Assembly (NCBI RefSeq): GCF_001667185.1
Contig: NZ_LZIC01000029.1
Coordinates: forward strand, 1-36,092
Length of the DNA: 36,092 nt
Reading direction: 5' to 3'
Source of the DNA: Mycobacterium sp. 852002-50816_SCH5313054-b
Lineage (GTDB): Bacteria > Actinomycetota > Actinomycetes > Mycobacteriales > Mycobacteriaceae
Under the pieces are notes generated by a model that did not search any database, had not been told where the DNA came from, and was given only the letters and a program-made list of their open reading frames with translations. This document shows positions 15,059-23,866 of this stretch, piece after piece. Made by a program: the position numbers and the translations under genes. Within the stretch, counting starts at the first letter, position 1. Each line of letters starts with the position of its first letter.

Positions 15059-15733
15059 GTGAACGTTTCCAATCTCGTCACCAAGCCCTTTCAATGGGGA
15101 TCCGCCCTGCGCGGCCGGCGGTTCTTTCACCCCGTCGGGGTGTTGGCGCACGGCTTCATCGAACGGACCGCGCCCGCGGCCGACGGGCTGCCCCTGCCGT
15201 CTTGCGAGGTTGTCGCGCGGGTCTCCAAGGCCGCCGGGACGCCGGGTGCACTGCCCGATTTCATCGGCCTGGCTTTCCGGGTCGCGCCGCAGCAAGAGGG
15301 TGGGGGGACGTGGGACATCCTGTTGGTGTCCGCGGGATCGGGCGTGCTGGCCCGGGCGGTGGCGCTGCGGCCGGCCGTGTCGTGGGGCGGCCAGACCCTG
15401 ACCAGCCTGATGCCGCTGCGCTACCAGGGCAACACCTGGTGGCTGAGGGCCCGAAGCGGCGGAGCCGTCGACGGGTTTGGCCTTTCGCTGGACAGCGTCC
15501 GGCGGGCGATCGACGGTGGCGGCATCGACTTCGCCATCGACCAGGCCTGCGGCAGGGGCGATTTCGCGCCGCTGGCGCGGCTGACGCTCACCGGCGTCCT
15601 GGACCGGGAAACGGACGTGTCGTTCGATCCGGTCGCCAACACCGCGCCGGGATTGAGCCTCTACCCGGAGTGGCTCGCCGAGCTGCGGGGGCGCGCCTAC
15701 CGGCGCAGCCGCGACGGCAGGGAGGCGGGCTAA
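15059..15733 (+). CDS. Catalase-related small haem-peroxidase-like protein
   Basis: A 224-residue protein with a faint but ordered catalase-fold pattern. RFFHPVGVLAHGFIERT aligns with the distal-His segment of catalases (His24). VVARVSKAAGTPGALPDFIG then LAFRV matches the core beta-barrel. The C-terminus FDPVANTAPGL followed by RGRAYRRSRDGR has the R-x3-Y-x6-R spacing of the proximal haem ligand region (Arg210, Tyr214, Arg221). Full catalases are about twice this length; minimal catalase-related proteins are known in M. avium. Some databases call such proteins phosphodiesterase, for which I see no motif. It starts at GTG 15059, divergent from crtE across operator C, and its stop overlaps the convergent neighbour. 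Confidence 0.6.
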   Translation: MNVSNLVTKPFQWGSALRGRRFFHPVGVLAHGFIERTAPAADGLPLPSCEVVARVSKAAGTPGALPDFIGLAFRVAPQQEGGGTWDILLVSAGSGVLARAVALRPAVSWGGQTLTSLMPLRYQGNTWWLRARSGGAVDGFGLSLDSVRRAIDGGGIDFAIDQACGRGDFAPLARLTLTGVLDRETDVSFDPVANTAPGLSLYPEWLAELRGRAYRRSRDGREAG

Positions 15734-17079
15734 CGGCCCAGCAGGTGGCGCAGGGCCCCATCGAGGTCGGGGTGGCGAAACCGGTGCCCGGCCGCGGTGA
15801 GTTTCTGGGGAATCACGCGCTGGCTCGCGCAGGCCAGTTCGCGGGCGCCCTGTTCGCCCAGCAGCAGCCGGGGCCCGAGCCTGGGCACCGGCAACACCGC
15901 GGGACGGCGCAGCACCCGGGCCAGGGTGCGGGTGTACTCGGAGTTGCGGACCGGTTGTGGGGCAACGGCGTTCACCGGCCCCGACAGCTGCGTGTCCCAC
16001 AGCGCGCGGTGATAGACGTCGACCAGGTCGTCGATCCCGATCCAGGACAGCCATTGCTGGCCGTCGCCGAGCCGGCCACCGAGCCCCGCGGCGAACAGCG
16101 GCCGCATCAGCTTCAGCGTGCCGCCGCGGGGTGATTGCACGATGCCGGTGCGCGCCCGCACCCCCCGCACCCCGGCACGCTCCGCGGGCGCGGTCGCATC
16201 CTCCCACTCCGCGACGACCTCGGCCAGAAAGCCGTCGCCGCGATCGCCGCCCTCGGTGAGGGTCTCGTCACCGCGGTCGTACCCGTAGTACCCGATCGCC
16301 GAAGCCGAGACGAATACCGGCGGCGCGGGCTCGGTGCGGCCCAGCAGCTCGGCGAGCCGGCGCGTCGGCCCGATCCTGCTGTCGCGGATGGCTTTCCGAT
16401 GGGCCTGGCTGAAGCGGCCGGCGATCGAGGCGCCGGCGAGGTGGATCACCGCATCCACCCCGGCGAGCAGCTCGGCGTCGGGTTCATCGGGGTCCCACCG
16501 CCGCTCGTCGTCGCCGCCGGGTGTCCGCCGGACCAGCGCGATGACGCGGTGGCCACCGGTGCGCAGGAACGCGGTCAACGCCGAACCGACCAGACCCGAC
16601 GCTCCCGTGACGGCGATGGTCTTCGGCGTCAGGCCGCGCTCGGCGGCCAGCCGGTGCGCGGCCAGGTCGTCGGCCAGCTGACGGTGGCGGTAGGCGAACA
16701 TGGGGCGCAACAACGACCCGGGCACCGGCGTGTCGACCCGGTCGATGACCCGGGTCCGGTTGTTGCCGACGTCCTCGAATTCGTGGGTGTGCCGCCACCG
16801 CACCATGATTCGTGCCGGCAGCGACGCCGCGCCCGCGCCGCCGATGGCGTCGACGAATCGTCGGGGTGGGTCGTAGGAGTCCGCTTGGTGTTCGGCCACC
16901 CACCGCAGGCCGCCGGGCAGCGCCAGCGTGGCGCGGCCGTCCTCGAGCGAGGCGGCCTCGGTGACCAGCCGCATGGGTTGCCACGGCGGCGACAGTCGGG
17001 CGAAGGCGCCCGGTCTGGCGTGCCAGGCGAAGACCTCGGCGCGCGGCGCGTCGATCACGCTCGAATATTCCAGCCCCAT
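15730..17079 (-). CDS. SRPBCC domain-NAD(P)-dependent epimerase (TIGR01777) fusion
   Basis: A 449-residue two-domain protein. Residues 1 to about 145 form a START/SRPBCC ligand-binding domain (LEYSSVIDAPRAEVFAWHARPGAF split over its first strand and helix; RHRQLADDLAAHR near its end). From about residue 150 an SDR fold begins with the Rossmann motif IAVTGASGLVGSALTAFL, and has VIHLAGASIAGRF and SASAIGYYG (with the active-site Tyr). A C-terminal DUF1731-like tail begins around PVRNSEYTRTLARVL. Many TIGR01777 proteins, such as Rv2216 of M. tuberculosis, lack the SRPBCC part. Substrate unknown. It ends four bases inside its convergent neighbour and starts four bases downstream of the GT4 stop, so it may be cotranscribed with the GT4 gene. 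Confidence 0.85.
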   Translation of the reverse strand: MGLEYSSVIDAPRAEVFAWHARPGAFARLSPPWQPMRLVTEAASLEDGRATLALPGGLRWVAEHQADSYDPPRRFVDAIGGAGAASLPARIMVRWRHTHEFEDVGNNRTRVIDRVDTPVPGSLLRPMFAYRHRQLADDLAAHRLAAERGLTPKTIAVTGASGLVGSALTAFLRTGGHRVIALVRRTPGGDDERRWDPDEPDAELLAGVDAVIHLAGASIAGRFSQAHRKAIRDSRIGPTRRLAELLGRTEPAPPVFVSASAIGYYGYDRGDETLTEGGDRGDGFLAEVVAEWEDATAPAERAGVRGVRARTGIVQSPRGGTLKLMRPLFAAGLGGRLGDGQQWLSWIGIDDLVDVYHRALWDTQLSGPVNAVAPQPVRNSEYTRTLARVLRRPAVLPVPRLGPRLLLGEQGARELACASQRVIPQKLTAAGHRFRHPDLDGALRHLLGR

Positions 17080-17083
17080 GACG

Positions 17084-18328
17084 TCAGCGGTCGGGCAACG
17101 CGTGCTCGACGATGGGTAGCCGTGGCCGGGGCTGCCGCTCGTTGCGCTTGGCCGCCAGGTAGACCTGTGCGGTCTCCTGGGCGACCGTGTGCCAGTCGAA
17201 GGCCGAGGTGAGCCGTTTGCGGGCGGCGCGGGCGCGCCGCTGCGCGGCGTCGGGGTCGTCGAGCACGGTGCGTATCGCCGCGGCCAGCGCCCGGACGTCG
17301 CGGGGCGGGCACGACACCCCGGTCTGCCCGTCGATCACCGCCTCGCCCAGGCCGCCGATGTTGGACGTCACCAGCGGGGTGCCGGCCGCGGCGGCCTCCA
17401 GCGCGACGATGCCGAACGGCTCGTAGTGGCTGGGCAGCACCGCGGCGTCGGCCCGGTGCAGGACCGCCAGCAATTCGGCGTGCTCGAGGTGTCCGACGAA
17501 CCGAATCGCCTTGAGCACCCGGTGTTTACGCGCCTGCTGAACGAGCCAGTCCAGCTGCGTGCCCTCCCCGGCGATGGTCAGCGTGGTGCCCGGGTGGGCT
17601 CGCCTGACGCGGGGCAGCGCGGCGATGACGTCGTGCACGCCCTTCTCGTACTCGAGCCGCCCCAGGTAGAGCAGCTCGGGCGGGCCCGGTCGCGGGCGCC
17701 GCGCCGCGAACGGCCAGCGCGCCGCGTCAATGCCGTTGCGAATCACGGTGATCTCGGCCAGGCCGGGGCCGAACAGCTCGGTGATCTCGTCGCCCATCGA
17801 GGCCGAACACGTGATCAGCGAGTCGGATTCGCGCACCAGCCACGATTCCACCGCGTGCACCTGACGGCTGATCGGCCCGGAGACCCAACCGGAATGCCGC
17901 CCGGCCTCGGTCGCATGGATCGTGGAAACGATTGGCACGTCGTAGAATTGGGCGAGCGCGATGGCGGGGTGGGCGACAAGCCAGTCGTGGGCGTGCACCA
18001 CGTCGGGACGCCACGGTCGGTCGGTGCCCGGTTTCTTCAGGCCGAGCCCGGCGCGGACCATCGAGTGGCCCATCGCCAGCGTCCAGGCCATCATGTCGTC
18101 GCCGAAGGTGAATTCGTGCGGATCCTGCGCGGCGGCGATCACCCGGACGCCCGCGCTGGCCTCATCGGACGACGGGTGGGTACTGGGATCGGTGCCCGTG
18201 GGGCGGCGCGACAGGACGACGACGTCGTGGCCGGCGGCGGCCAGCGCGGTCGAGAGGTGATGCACGTGGCGGCCGAGCCCGCCGATCACCACCGGTGGGT
18301 ACTCCCACGACACCATCAGGATTTTCAC
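17084..18328 (-). CDS. GT4 alpha-glucosyltransferase, Rv3032 orthologue
   Basis: A 414-residue GT-B glycosyltransferase. Known for Rv3032: alpha-1,4-glucosyl transfer in elongation of 6-O-methylglucosyl lipopolysaccharide, overlapping with glycogen synthesis. The N-terminus KILMVSWEYPPVVIGGLGRH is glycogen-synthase-like; DVVHAHDWLVAHPAIAL, LEYEKGVHDVIAAL and the EX7E catalytic motif EPFGIVALE are present. GTG 18328 was chosen because it places the protein at the family start and gives the length of Rv3032; the open frame continues 39 residues upstream without homology. It lies 94 bases after the GH57 gene, same strand. Confidence 0.92.
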   Translation of the reverse strand: MKILMVSWEYPPVVIGGLGRHVHHLSTALAAAGHDVVVLSRRPTGTDPSTHPSSDEASAGVRVIAAAQDPHEFTFGDDMMAWTLAMGHSMVRAGLGLKKPGTDRPWRPDVVHAHDWLVAHPAIALAQFYDVPIVSTIHATEAGRHSGWVSGPISRQVHAVESWLVRESDSLITCSASMGDEITELFGPGLAEITVIRNGIDAARWPFAARRPRPGPPELLYLGRLEYEKGVHDVIAALPRVRRAHPGTTLTIAGEGTQLDWLVQQARKHRVLKAIRFVGHLEHAELLAVLHRADAAVLPSHYEPFGIVALEAAAAGTPLVTSNIGGLGEAVIDGQTGVSCPPRDVRALAAAIRTVLDDPDAAQRRARAARKRLTSAFDWHTVAQETAQVYLAAKRNERQPRPRLPIVEHALPDR

Positions 18329-18422
18329 GCGCCCGCCCGGCACCAGCGCGAGGGTCCGCAGAATGACAGCGCCAACGGCGTGTCGGTGTACAAACACGCG
18401 CGCTCGCGAGAGGGTTTGCACC

Positions 18423-20012
18423 TCACCGGGGCAGCCTACGCGCATCCAGGGCGCCGAACAGACCGTCGGCGCGATTCCAGCCCTCGGCCAGCCGCTGCGC
18501 GCTGTCGCGCCGGCCCGAGGCCAGCGCCCCGGCGATCTCGCGGGTGGCGTGCGCGTGCAGGTGAGCGCGGTAGCGGGCGTAGTCGGCGGCCGAGTCCTTG
18601 CTCACCATGAACGGCCAGTCGCTGGAGACGGTCAGCAGGGTCTCGCGCAGGATCTGGTCGGCGACGTGGTCGCGCGGGATCGGCCCGTCCAGCGACGCCG
18701 TCTGCGACAGCGCCTTGTCGACCGTGCTCAGCGCGGTGTCGACCACTTCGGTGTTCAGCTGGACCAGGTCGGTCACCTGCTCGCCGGCCCACACCTGCCA
18801 GTCCTTGCCCGAACCCCACGAGCTGGGCGGCAGCGCGACCGCGGCACCGACGAAGCCGTCGTCGATCGCGTCGCGCAGCGTGCCCACCCGCACGCCGGCG
18901 GCGGGCAGGGCGCGCAGCACCCGCTGAAGCCACGTCGGGCCCTCGTACCACCAGTGGCCGAACAGCTCGGTGTCGAAGGCGGCGATGACGTGGGCGGGGC
19001 GCCCGATGCGCTCCGATTCGCTCGTCAGCCGGCCGCGGACCACGTCGACGAAGTCGGCGACGTGGACGTCGACGGCGTGGTCGGCGCGCTCGGGGTCGTA
19101 GGGCGCCTTGCCCTCCGAGGACACGTTGCGCCCGGTCACGCGGGCCGGCTTGAGGCCGGTCAGGTGGTCGTAGGTGTGGAAGTCGCGGTAGGCGGAGTGG
19201 CCGGGGTAGCCGGATTTCGGCGACCACACGCGGTAGCTGACCTGCAGGTCGCGCCCGAACGCGACCACGTCGGTGTCACCGACGGTCCGGCCCAGGGCGG
19301 TGTCGCCGTGCAGCGACGGGCCGTCGACCATGAAGTGCGTGACGCCCGCGGCGGCGTAGTCGCGTTCCATGCCCGGGGCGTAGGCGCACTCGGGCGCCCA
19401 GATGCCGGTCGGGAGATGCGCCAGCCGACGCTGCGCGTCGGCGAGGCCTTCGCGCAGCGCGAACTCGCGCAGCCGCGGATTCAGCAGCGGCTGGAACGGG
19501 TGGGCCAGCGGCCCGCCGAGCAACTCGACCGTGCCGGCGTCGACCAGGCCCCGCAGCAGCGGGCTGCCGCCGTGCCGCCACAGGGTGGCGAACTCGTCAA
19601 GCGCCCGGTCCGCCTCCGCGCATTCGCGAATCCCGAAGGTCCGCAAGGCTTCCGGTGTGCATGACTGGTAGCCGGCCGACTTCGAGGCGGGGGCCGGGCG
19701 CGTGCCGGCCGCCGCGGCCGCCTCGGTGGCGCGCAGCCGCCAGTTGGCCAGCCAGTGATGCATGCCGTCGAGGCAGTACGGGTCGTCGAGCTGGGCGTTG
19801 ACCACCGGGGTGACGCCGAGCGTGATCAGCCGGTGCCGATCCTCGTCGGCCAGCGTGTGCAGCACCCGCAGCAGCGGCAGGTAGGACGCCGCCCAGGACT
19901 GATAGAGCCATTCCTCGCCGACGGGCCAGCGTCCGTGGTGGGCCAGCCAGGGCAGATGGGTGTGCAGCACCAGGGTGAACATGCCGGGCACGCGCGCCCC
20001 GGAGGTGCTCAC
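18423..20012 (-). CDS. GH57 glycoside hydrolase / branching-type enzyme, Rv3031 orthologue
   Basis: A 529-residue GH57 protein, probably a 1,4-alpha-glucan branching-type enzyme acting with the GT4 partner on methylglucose polysaccharide. FTLVLHTHLPWLAHHGRWP opens the catalytic barrel. The nucleophile is expected in GIWAPECAYAPG (Glu208) and the acid in AAFDTELFGHWWYEG (Asp347). A C-terminal helical domain ends NRADGLFGALDARRLPR. GTG 20012 overlaps the upstream methyltransferase stop as GTGA (20009-20012), which decides the start; longer in-frame extensions lie inside that gene. Confidence 0.92.
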   Translation of the reverse strand: MSTSGARVPGMFTLVLHTHLPWLAHHGRWPVGEEWLYQSWAASYLPLLRVLHTLADEDRHRLITLGVTPVVNAQLDDPYCLDGMHHWLANWRLRATEAAAAAGTRPAPASKSAGYQSCTPEALRTFGIRECAEADRALDEFATLWRHGGSPLLRGLVDAGTVELLGGPLAHPFQPLLNPRLREFALREGLADAQRRLAHLPTGIWAPECAYAPGMERDYAAAGVTHFMVDGPSLHGDTALGRTVGDTDVVAFGRDLQVSYRVWSPKSGYPGHSAYRDFHTYDHLTGLKPARVTGRNVSSEGKAPYDPERADHAVDVHVADFVDVVRGRLTSESERIGRPAHVIAAFDTELFGHWWYEGPTWLQRVLRALPAAGVRVGTLRDAIDDGFVGAAVALPPSSWGSGKDWQVWAGEQVTDLVQLNTEVVDTALSTVDKALSQTASLDGPIPRDHVADQILRETLLTVSSDWPFMVSKDSAADYARYRAHLHAHATREIAGALASGRRDSAQRLAEGWNRADGLFGALDARRLPR

Positions 20013-20809
20013 GGCCGCACCGCGATCGCGATGAGATCCAGGCTGTCGTCGATGCCGGTGTCGAGGATGTCGAAGTCGTCGCAGGTGACGGCGGCAACGT
20101 CCGCCGCCAGCTCGGGCGGCCACGGCTGTCCGCCCACAGCCAGCGCGATCTGCGCGTCGATGATGGATCCGCCGTGGCGGGCGTCCATCTCGCGCAGCCG
20201 CGCGCCGTGGTGCAGGCCGCTGACCGAGACTCGGGAAAAGCCGGCCTCGACCAGCAGCTCGGTCAGCTCGCCGGCGTTGAGCTCGCGGGTGTGGAACGGG
20301 TTGACGGGCGTGTCACGGCCCGGGGAGAAGGTGATCCGGTTGGGGGTGGACACCATCAGCGACCCCGACGGGCGCAGCACCCGGGCGCACTCGGCGACGA
20401 ACTGTGGCTGGTCCCACAGGTGCTCGATGACTTGGAAGTTCACCACAATATCCACCGACGCGTCGGGCAGCGGCAGCTCGGCGAGGTTGGCCTGCATGAC
20501 CTCCACGCGCGGGTAGCGCGCCCGGACGTGGGCCACCGCGGCCGCGTCGTAGTCCACCGCGACGACCCGGCGCGCGACGGCGGCGATCAGCTCGGCCCCG
20601 TACCCCTCGCCGCAGCCGGCCTCGAGCACCTCGAGGCCCGCGCAGCGCGGCGCAAGGCGCTGGTAGACGACCTGATGGCGGCGAAACCAGTAGTTCTCGA
20701 TGTCCAGATCCGGGATGGTGCGCTCGCCCGTCAGCGTCAACACCGCGTCAGCTCCCGGCGAGGGGTCGCGGGGGGTGTCGGGGGAGGCGTCGGGCAGGTG
20801 TGCGCTCAT
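20009..20809 (-). CDS. SAM-dependent methyltransferase, Rv3030 orthologue
   Basis: A 266-residue class I methyltransferase. Motif I is VLEAGCGEGYGAELI around residue 60, followed by VVAVDYDAAAVAHV, and NFQVIEHLWDQPQF is motif II-like. It heads the methyltransferase-GH57-GT4 cluster linked genetically to methylglucose lipopolysaccharide in M. tuberculosis, so sugar O-methylation is the expected activity; the position methylated cannot be read from sequence. ATG 20809 follows a TAGCCT -10 hexamer (20824-20819) by nine bases, predicting an almost leaderless mRNA. Confidence 0.88.
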   Translation of the reverse strand: MSAHLPDASPDTPRDPSPGADAVLTLTGERTIPDLDIENYWFRRHQVVYQRLAPRCAGLEVLEAGCGEGYGAELIAAVARRVVAVDYDAAAVAHVRARYPRVEVMQANLAELPLPDASVDIVVNFQVIEHLWDQPQFVAECARVLRPSGSLMVSTPNRITFSPGRDTPVNPFHTRELNAGELTELLVEAGFSRVSVSGLHHGARLREMDARHGGSIIDAQIALAVGGQPWPPELAADVAAVTCDDFDILDTGIDDSLDLIAIAVRP

Positions 20810-20911
20810 TGCATAGGCAGGCTAACGCGAAGTGTCCGATTCGCGAACCGGGAAGTGGGCACCCCTGCCGGATGGGGCAGACAGGGCGAAAGAACCTGCA
20901 CTACGACCCGC

Positions 20912-20953
20912 TATGGTGTGAGAGCAGACCGCACAAAGTTACCCGCCAGTAAC
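20912..20953 (+). promoter_or_regulatory. Candidate etfB promoter and palindromic operator
   Basis: TATGGT (20912-20917) is a plausible -10 hexamer, with a weak -35. Fifteen to thirty bases after the predicted start lies GTTAC-CCGCCA-GTAAC (20938-20953), a 16-bp palindrome with 6 of 8 pairs matched. Similar TTAC-N6-GTAA palindromes are typical of TetR-family regulators of actinobacterial fatty-acid genes (from memory). The position would allow roadblock repression of etfBA. No regulator gene is adjacent. Confidence 0.45.
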
Positions 20954-21034
20954 ACGCTGTGCAGTGAAAAGTGCGTGACCGAGGTCCCGTAGTCGACCGC
21001 TGCGGGACCCCTTCGAGGAGGACGAACCAGACTC

Positions 21035-21835
21035 ATGACGAACATCGTGGTCCTGATCAAGCAGGTCCCAGACACCTGGTCGGAGCGCAAGCTCACCGAC
21101 GGCGATTACACGCTGGACCGCGAGGCCGCCGACGCGGTGCTGGACGAGATCAACGAGCGCGCCGTGGAAGAGGCGCTGCAGATTCGCGAGAAGGAAGCAG
21201 CCGACGGCACCGAGGGCTCGGTGACTGTGCTGACCGCCGGCCCCGAGCGCGCCACCGAGGCGATCCGCAAGGCCCTGTCCATGGGCGCCGACAAGGCCGT
21301 CCACCTCAAGGACGACGGCATGCACGGCTCCTGCGTGGTCCAGACCGCTTGGGCGCTGGCGCGGGCGCTGGGCACCATCGAGGGCACCGAGCTGGTCATC
21401 GCCGGCAACGAATCCACCGACGGCTCCGGCGGCGCCGTTCCGGCCATCATCGCCGAGTACCTGGGCCTGCCGCAGCTGACGCACCTGCGCAAGCTGTCGG
21501 TCGAGGGCGGCAAGATCACCGGCGAGCGCGAGACCGACGACGGCGTCTTCAGCCTCGAGGCCACCCTGCCCGCGGTGGTGAGCGTGACCGAGAAGATCAA
21601 CGAGCCGCGCTTCCCCTCCTTCAAGGGCATCATGGCCGCCAAAAAGAAAGAGGTCACGGTGCTGACCCTGGGCGAGATCGGGGTCGAGGCCGATGAGGTC
21701 GGGCTGGCCAACGCCGGGTCCACCGTGCTGACGTCGACGCCCAAGCCGCCCAAGACCGCGGGTGAGAAGGTCACCGACGAGGGCGAGGGCGGCAATCAGA
21801 TCGCCCAGTACCTGGTCGCGCAGAAGATCGTCTAA
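21035..21835 (+). CDS. etfB: Electron transfer flavoprotein beta subunit (FixA)
   Basis: A 266-residue AMP-binding ETF subunit. It pairs with EtfA to carry electrons from acyl-CoA dehydrogenases to the membrane quinone pool via ETF:quinone oxidoreductase. It starts MTNIVVLIKQVPDTWSERKL, has AVEEALQIREK, VIAGNESTDGSGGAVPAII, and the ETF-beta signature region around VEGGKITGERETDDGV. GAGGAGGA lies about 14 bases before ATG 21035. It is 41 bases from etfA, forming a two-gene operon closed by a strong terminator. Orthologue of Rv3029c. Confidence 0.95.
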   Translation: MTNIVVLIKQVPDTWSERKLTDGDYTLDREAADAVLDEINERAVEEALQIREKEAADGTEGSVTVLTAGPERATEAIRKALSMGADKAVHLKDDGMHGSCVVQTAWALARALGTIEGTELVIAGNESTDGSGGAVPAIIAEYLGLPQLTHLRKLSVEGGKITGERETDDGVFSLEATLPAVVSVTEKINEPRFPSFKGIMAAKKKEVTVLTLGEIGVEADEVGLANAGSTVLTSTPKPPKTAGEKVTDEGEGGNQIAQYLVAQKIV

Positions 21836-21876
21836 CGAACCCACGTCTCTAGAACACGAGAAGAGCGAAATAACCC

Positions 21877-22833
21877 ATGGCTGAAGTTTTGGTGCTCGTC
21901 GAGCACGCCGAAGGCGCCCTGAAGAAAGTCACCTCCGAGCTGATCACCGCCGCCCGCGCGCTGGGCGCCCCGGCCGCCGTCGTCGTCGGCGCGCCGGGAA
22001 CCGCCGCGCCGCTGGCCGACGGCCTCAAGGAGGCCGGCGCCGCCAAGATCTACGTCGCCGAGTCCGACGACGTCGAGAAGTACCTGATCACCCCGGTGGT
22101 CGACGTGCTGGCCTCGCTGGCCGAGTCGAACTCGCCCGCCGCGATCCTGCTGTCCGCCAACGCCGACGGCAAGGAGATCGCGGGCCGGCTCGCTGCCCGG
22201 CTCGGGTCCGGCCTGCTCGTCGACGTGGTGGGAATTGCGGAAGGCAACAAGGGAACCCACTCCATCTTCGGTGGCGCGTTCACCGTCGAGTCGCAGGTCA
22301 ACGGCGACACCCCGGTGATCACCGTGCGCGGTGGCGCCATCGACGCCGAGCCGCAGGCCGGCGCCGGTGAGCAGGTGACCGTCGAGGTTCCGGCGCCCGC
22401 CGAGAACGCCACCAAGATCACCGCCCGCGAGCCGGCGGTCGCCGGTGACCGCCCCGAGCTGACGGAGGCCAGCATCGTGGTCTCCGGTGGCCGCGGCGTC
22501 GGCAGCGCAGACAACTTCAACGTCGTCGAGGCGCTGGCCGACTCGCTGGGTGCGGCCGTCGGTGCGTCGCGCGCCGCGGTGGACTCCGGCTACTACCCGG
22601 GCCAGTTCCAGGTCGGCCAGACCGGCAAGACGGTGTCCCCGCAGCTCTACATCGCGCTGGGCATCTCCGGGGCGATCCAGCACCGCGCGGGCATGCAGAC
22701 CTCCAAGACGATCGTCGCGGTCAACAAGGACGAAGAGGCGCCGATCTTCGAGATCGCCGACTACGGCGTGGTGGGCGACCTGTTCAAGGTGGCCCCGCAG
22801 CTGACCGACGCGATCAAGGCGCGGAAGGGTTAA
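21877..22833 (+). CDS. etfA: Electron transfer flavoprotein alpha subunit (FixB)
   Basis: A 318-residue FAD-carrying subunit. The N-terminal domain starts [18 protein letters not shown]. The C-terminal FAD domain has [33 protein letters not shown] and [20 protein letters not shown], the ETF-alpha signature, then [24 protein letters not shown] precedes the ATG. Cytosolic, heterodimer with EtfB. Orthologue of Rv3028c, and of normal length. Confidence 0.95.
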   Translation: MAEVLVLVEHAEGALKKVTSELITAARALGAPAAVVVGAPGTAAPLADGLKEAGAAKIYVAESDDVEKYLITPVVDVLASLAESNSPAAILLSANADGKEIAGRLAARLGSGLLVDVVGIAEGNKGTHSIFGGAFTVESQVNGDTPVITVRGGAIDAEPQAGAGEQVTVEVPAPAENATKITAREPAVAGDRPELTEASIVVSGGRGVGSADNFNVVEALADSLGAAVGASRAAVDSGYYPGQFQVGQTGKTVSPQLYIALGISGAIQHRAGMQTSKTIVAVNKDEEAPIFEIADYGVVGDLFKVAPQLTDAIKARKG

Positions 22834-22853
22834 CTTTTCCAGCACGAACACAC

Positions 22854-22893
22854 GTAAAAGCCCCCGACACCCCGGCGTGTCGGGGGCTTTTAC
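22854..22893 (+). terminator. Strong hairpin terminator after etfBA
   Basis: A perfect 17-bp stem, 22854-22870 pairing with 22877-22893, flanks a six-base loop. The stem contains AAAAGCCCCCGACAC with the complementary CTTTT run at its end. It starts 20 bases after the etfA stop. It is the most stable intrinsic-terminator-like structure in the window and isolates etfBA from the acyltransferase genes. Confidence 0.88.
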
Positions 22894-23011
22894 CTTTGTT
22901 CACCCGGCGCATTCCGGCGTGATCATTTCGCGATATCTCGTCATCTGACGTGCACCGACACGTCATAGCGGCGATGCCGATTAGCTCACCGATTACGCAA
23001 CTTTAGGTGGC

Positions 23012-23866
23012 ATGAGCATTGCTTCTGTCCTGATAGCCAGCGACAAGCCGGACGGCGCGACCACCGGCTCGGTCGGGCCGCGCTATTCGCTGCTGCTGTC
23101 CACCGACCCGAGTTTGATCGAGGCGGCGCAGCGGCTCCGGTACGACGTGTTCAGCAGCACACCGGGTTTCACGCTGCCTACGGGCGGCACGGAGCACGTC
23201 GACGTAGACAGGTTCGACGAGCACTGCGACCACCTGCTGGTCCGCGACGACGACACCGGCGAATTGGTGGGGTGCTACCGGATGCTGCCGCCTTCGGGTG
23301 CCATCGCGGCCGGGGGGCTTTACACCGCAACGGAATTCGATGTTCGCGCCTTCGACTCGCTGCGACCCTCCCTGGTGGAGATGGGGCGCGCGGTGGTCCG
23401 CGATGGCCACCGCAACGGCGGCGTGGTGCTGCTGATGTGGGCCGGCATCCTGGCCTACCTGGACCGCTACGGCTACGACTACGTGACCGGCTGTGTGTCG
23501 GTGCCCATCGGCGACGCATCGGACGGTGACGTGTCGGGTAGCCAGCTGCGCGGCGTCCGCGACTTCATCCTCGACCGGCACGCCGCGCCCCGGCAGTACC
23601 GGGTGCGCCCGTACCGGCCGGTCCGCGTCTGCGGGCGGGCCCTCGACGACGTCCCCGCGCCGCCGCGCCCGGCGGTGCCGCCGCTGATGCGCGGCTACCT
23701 GCGGCTCGGCGCCCAGGTCTGCGGCGAGCCCGCGCACGACCCCGACTTCGGGGTCGGCGACTTCTGCGTGCTGCTGGACAAACGACGCGCCGATACCCGG
23801 TATCTCAAACGGCTGCGGTCCGTCTCGGCGGCCACTGAAACTATGGCCATGGTGGGCGGCGCCTGA
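23012..23866 (+). CDS. GNAT-fold N-acyltransferase, OlsB-like (Rv3027c orthologue)
   Basis: A 284-residue protein of the haemolysin/OlsB-like acyltransferase group with a GNAT fold. Family features include AAQRLRYDVFSSTPGF, DEHCDHLLVRDDDTGELVG followed by CYRMLPP, TEFDVRAFDSL and VEMGRAVVRDGHRNGGVVL. OlsB transfers a 3-hydroxyacyl chain to the alpha-amino group of ornithine in other bacteria; the acceptor here is unproven. Its stop overlaps the start of the PlsC-like gene by one base (TGATG at 23864), as in OlsB-OlsA pairs. It starts at ATG 23012 after GGTGG. Confidence 0.8.
   Translation: MSIASVLIASDKPDGATTGSVGPRYSLLLSTDPSLIEAAQRLRYDVFSSTPGFTLPTGGTEHVDVDRFDEHCDHLLVRDDDTGELVGCYRMLPPSGAIAAGGLYTATEFDVRAFDSLRPSLVEMGRAVVRDGHRNGGVVLLMWAGILAYLDRYGYDYVTGCVSVPIGDASDGDVSGSQLRGVRDFILDRHAAPRQYRVRPYRPVRVCGRALDDVPAPPRPAVPPLMRGYLRLGAQVCGEPAHDPDFGVGDFCVLLDKRRADTRYLKRLRSVSAATETMAMVGGA

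Noticed and set aside
20810..21034. Small RNA or additional gene in the gap between the Rv3030-type gene and etfB
   Set aside because: Only promoter-like elements and one palindrome are seen; no terminator or coding frame with a plausible start and family.
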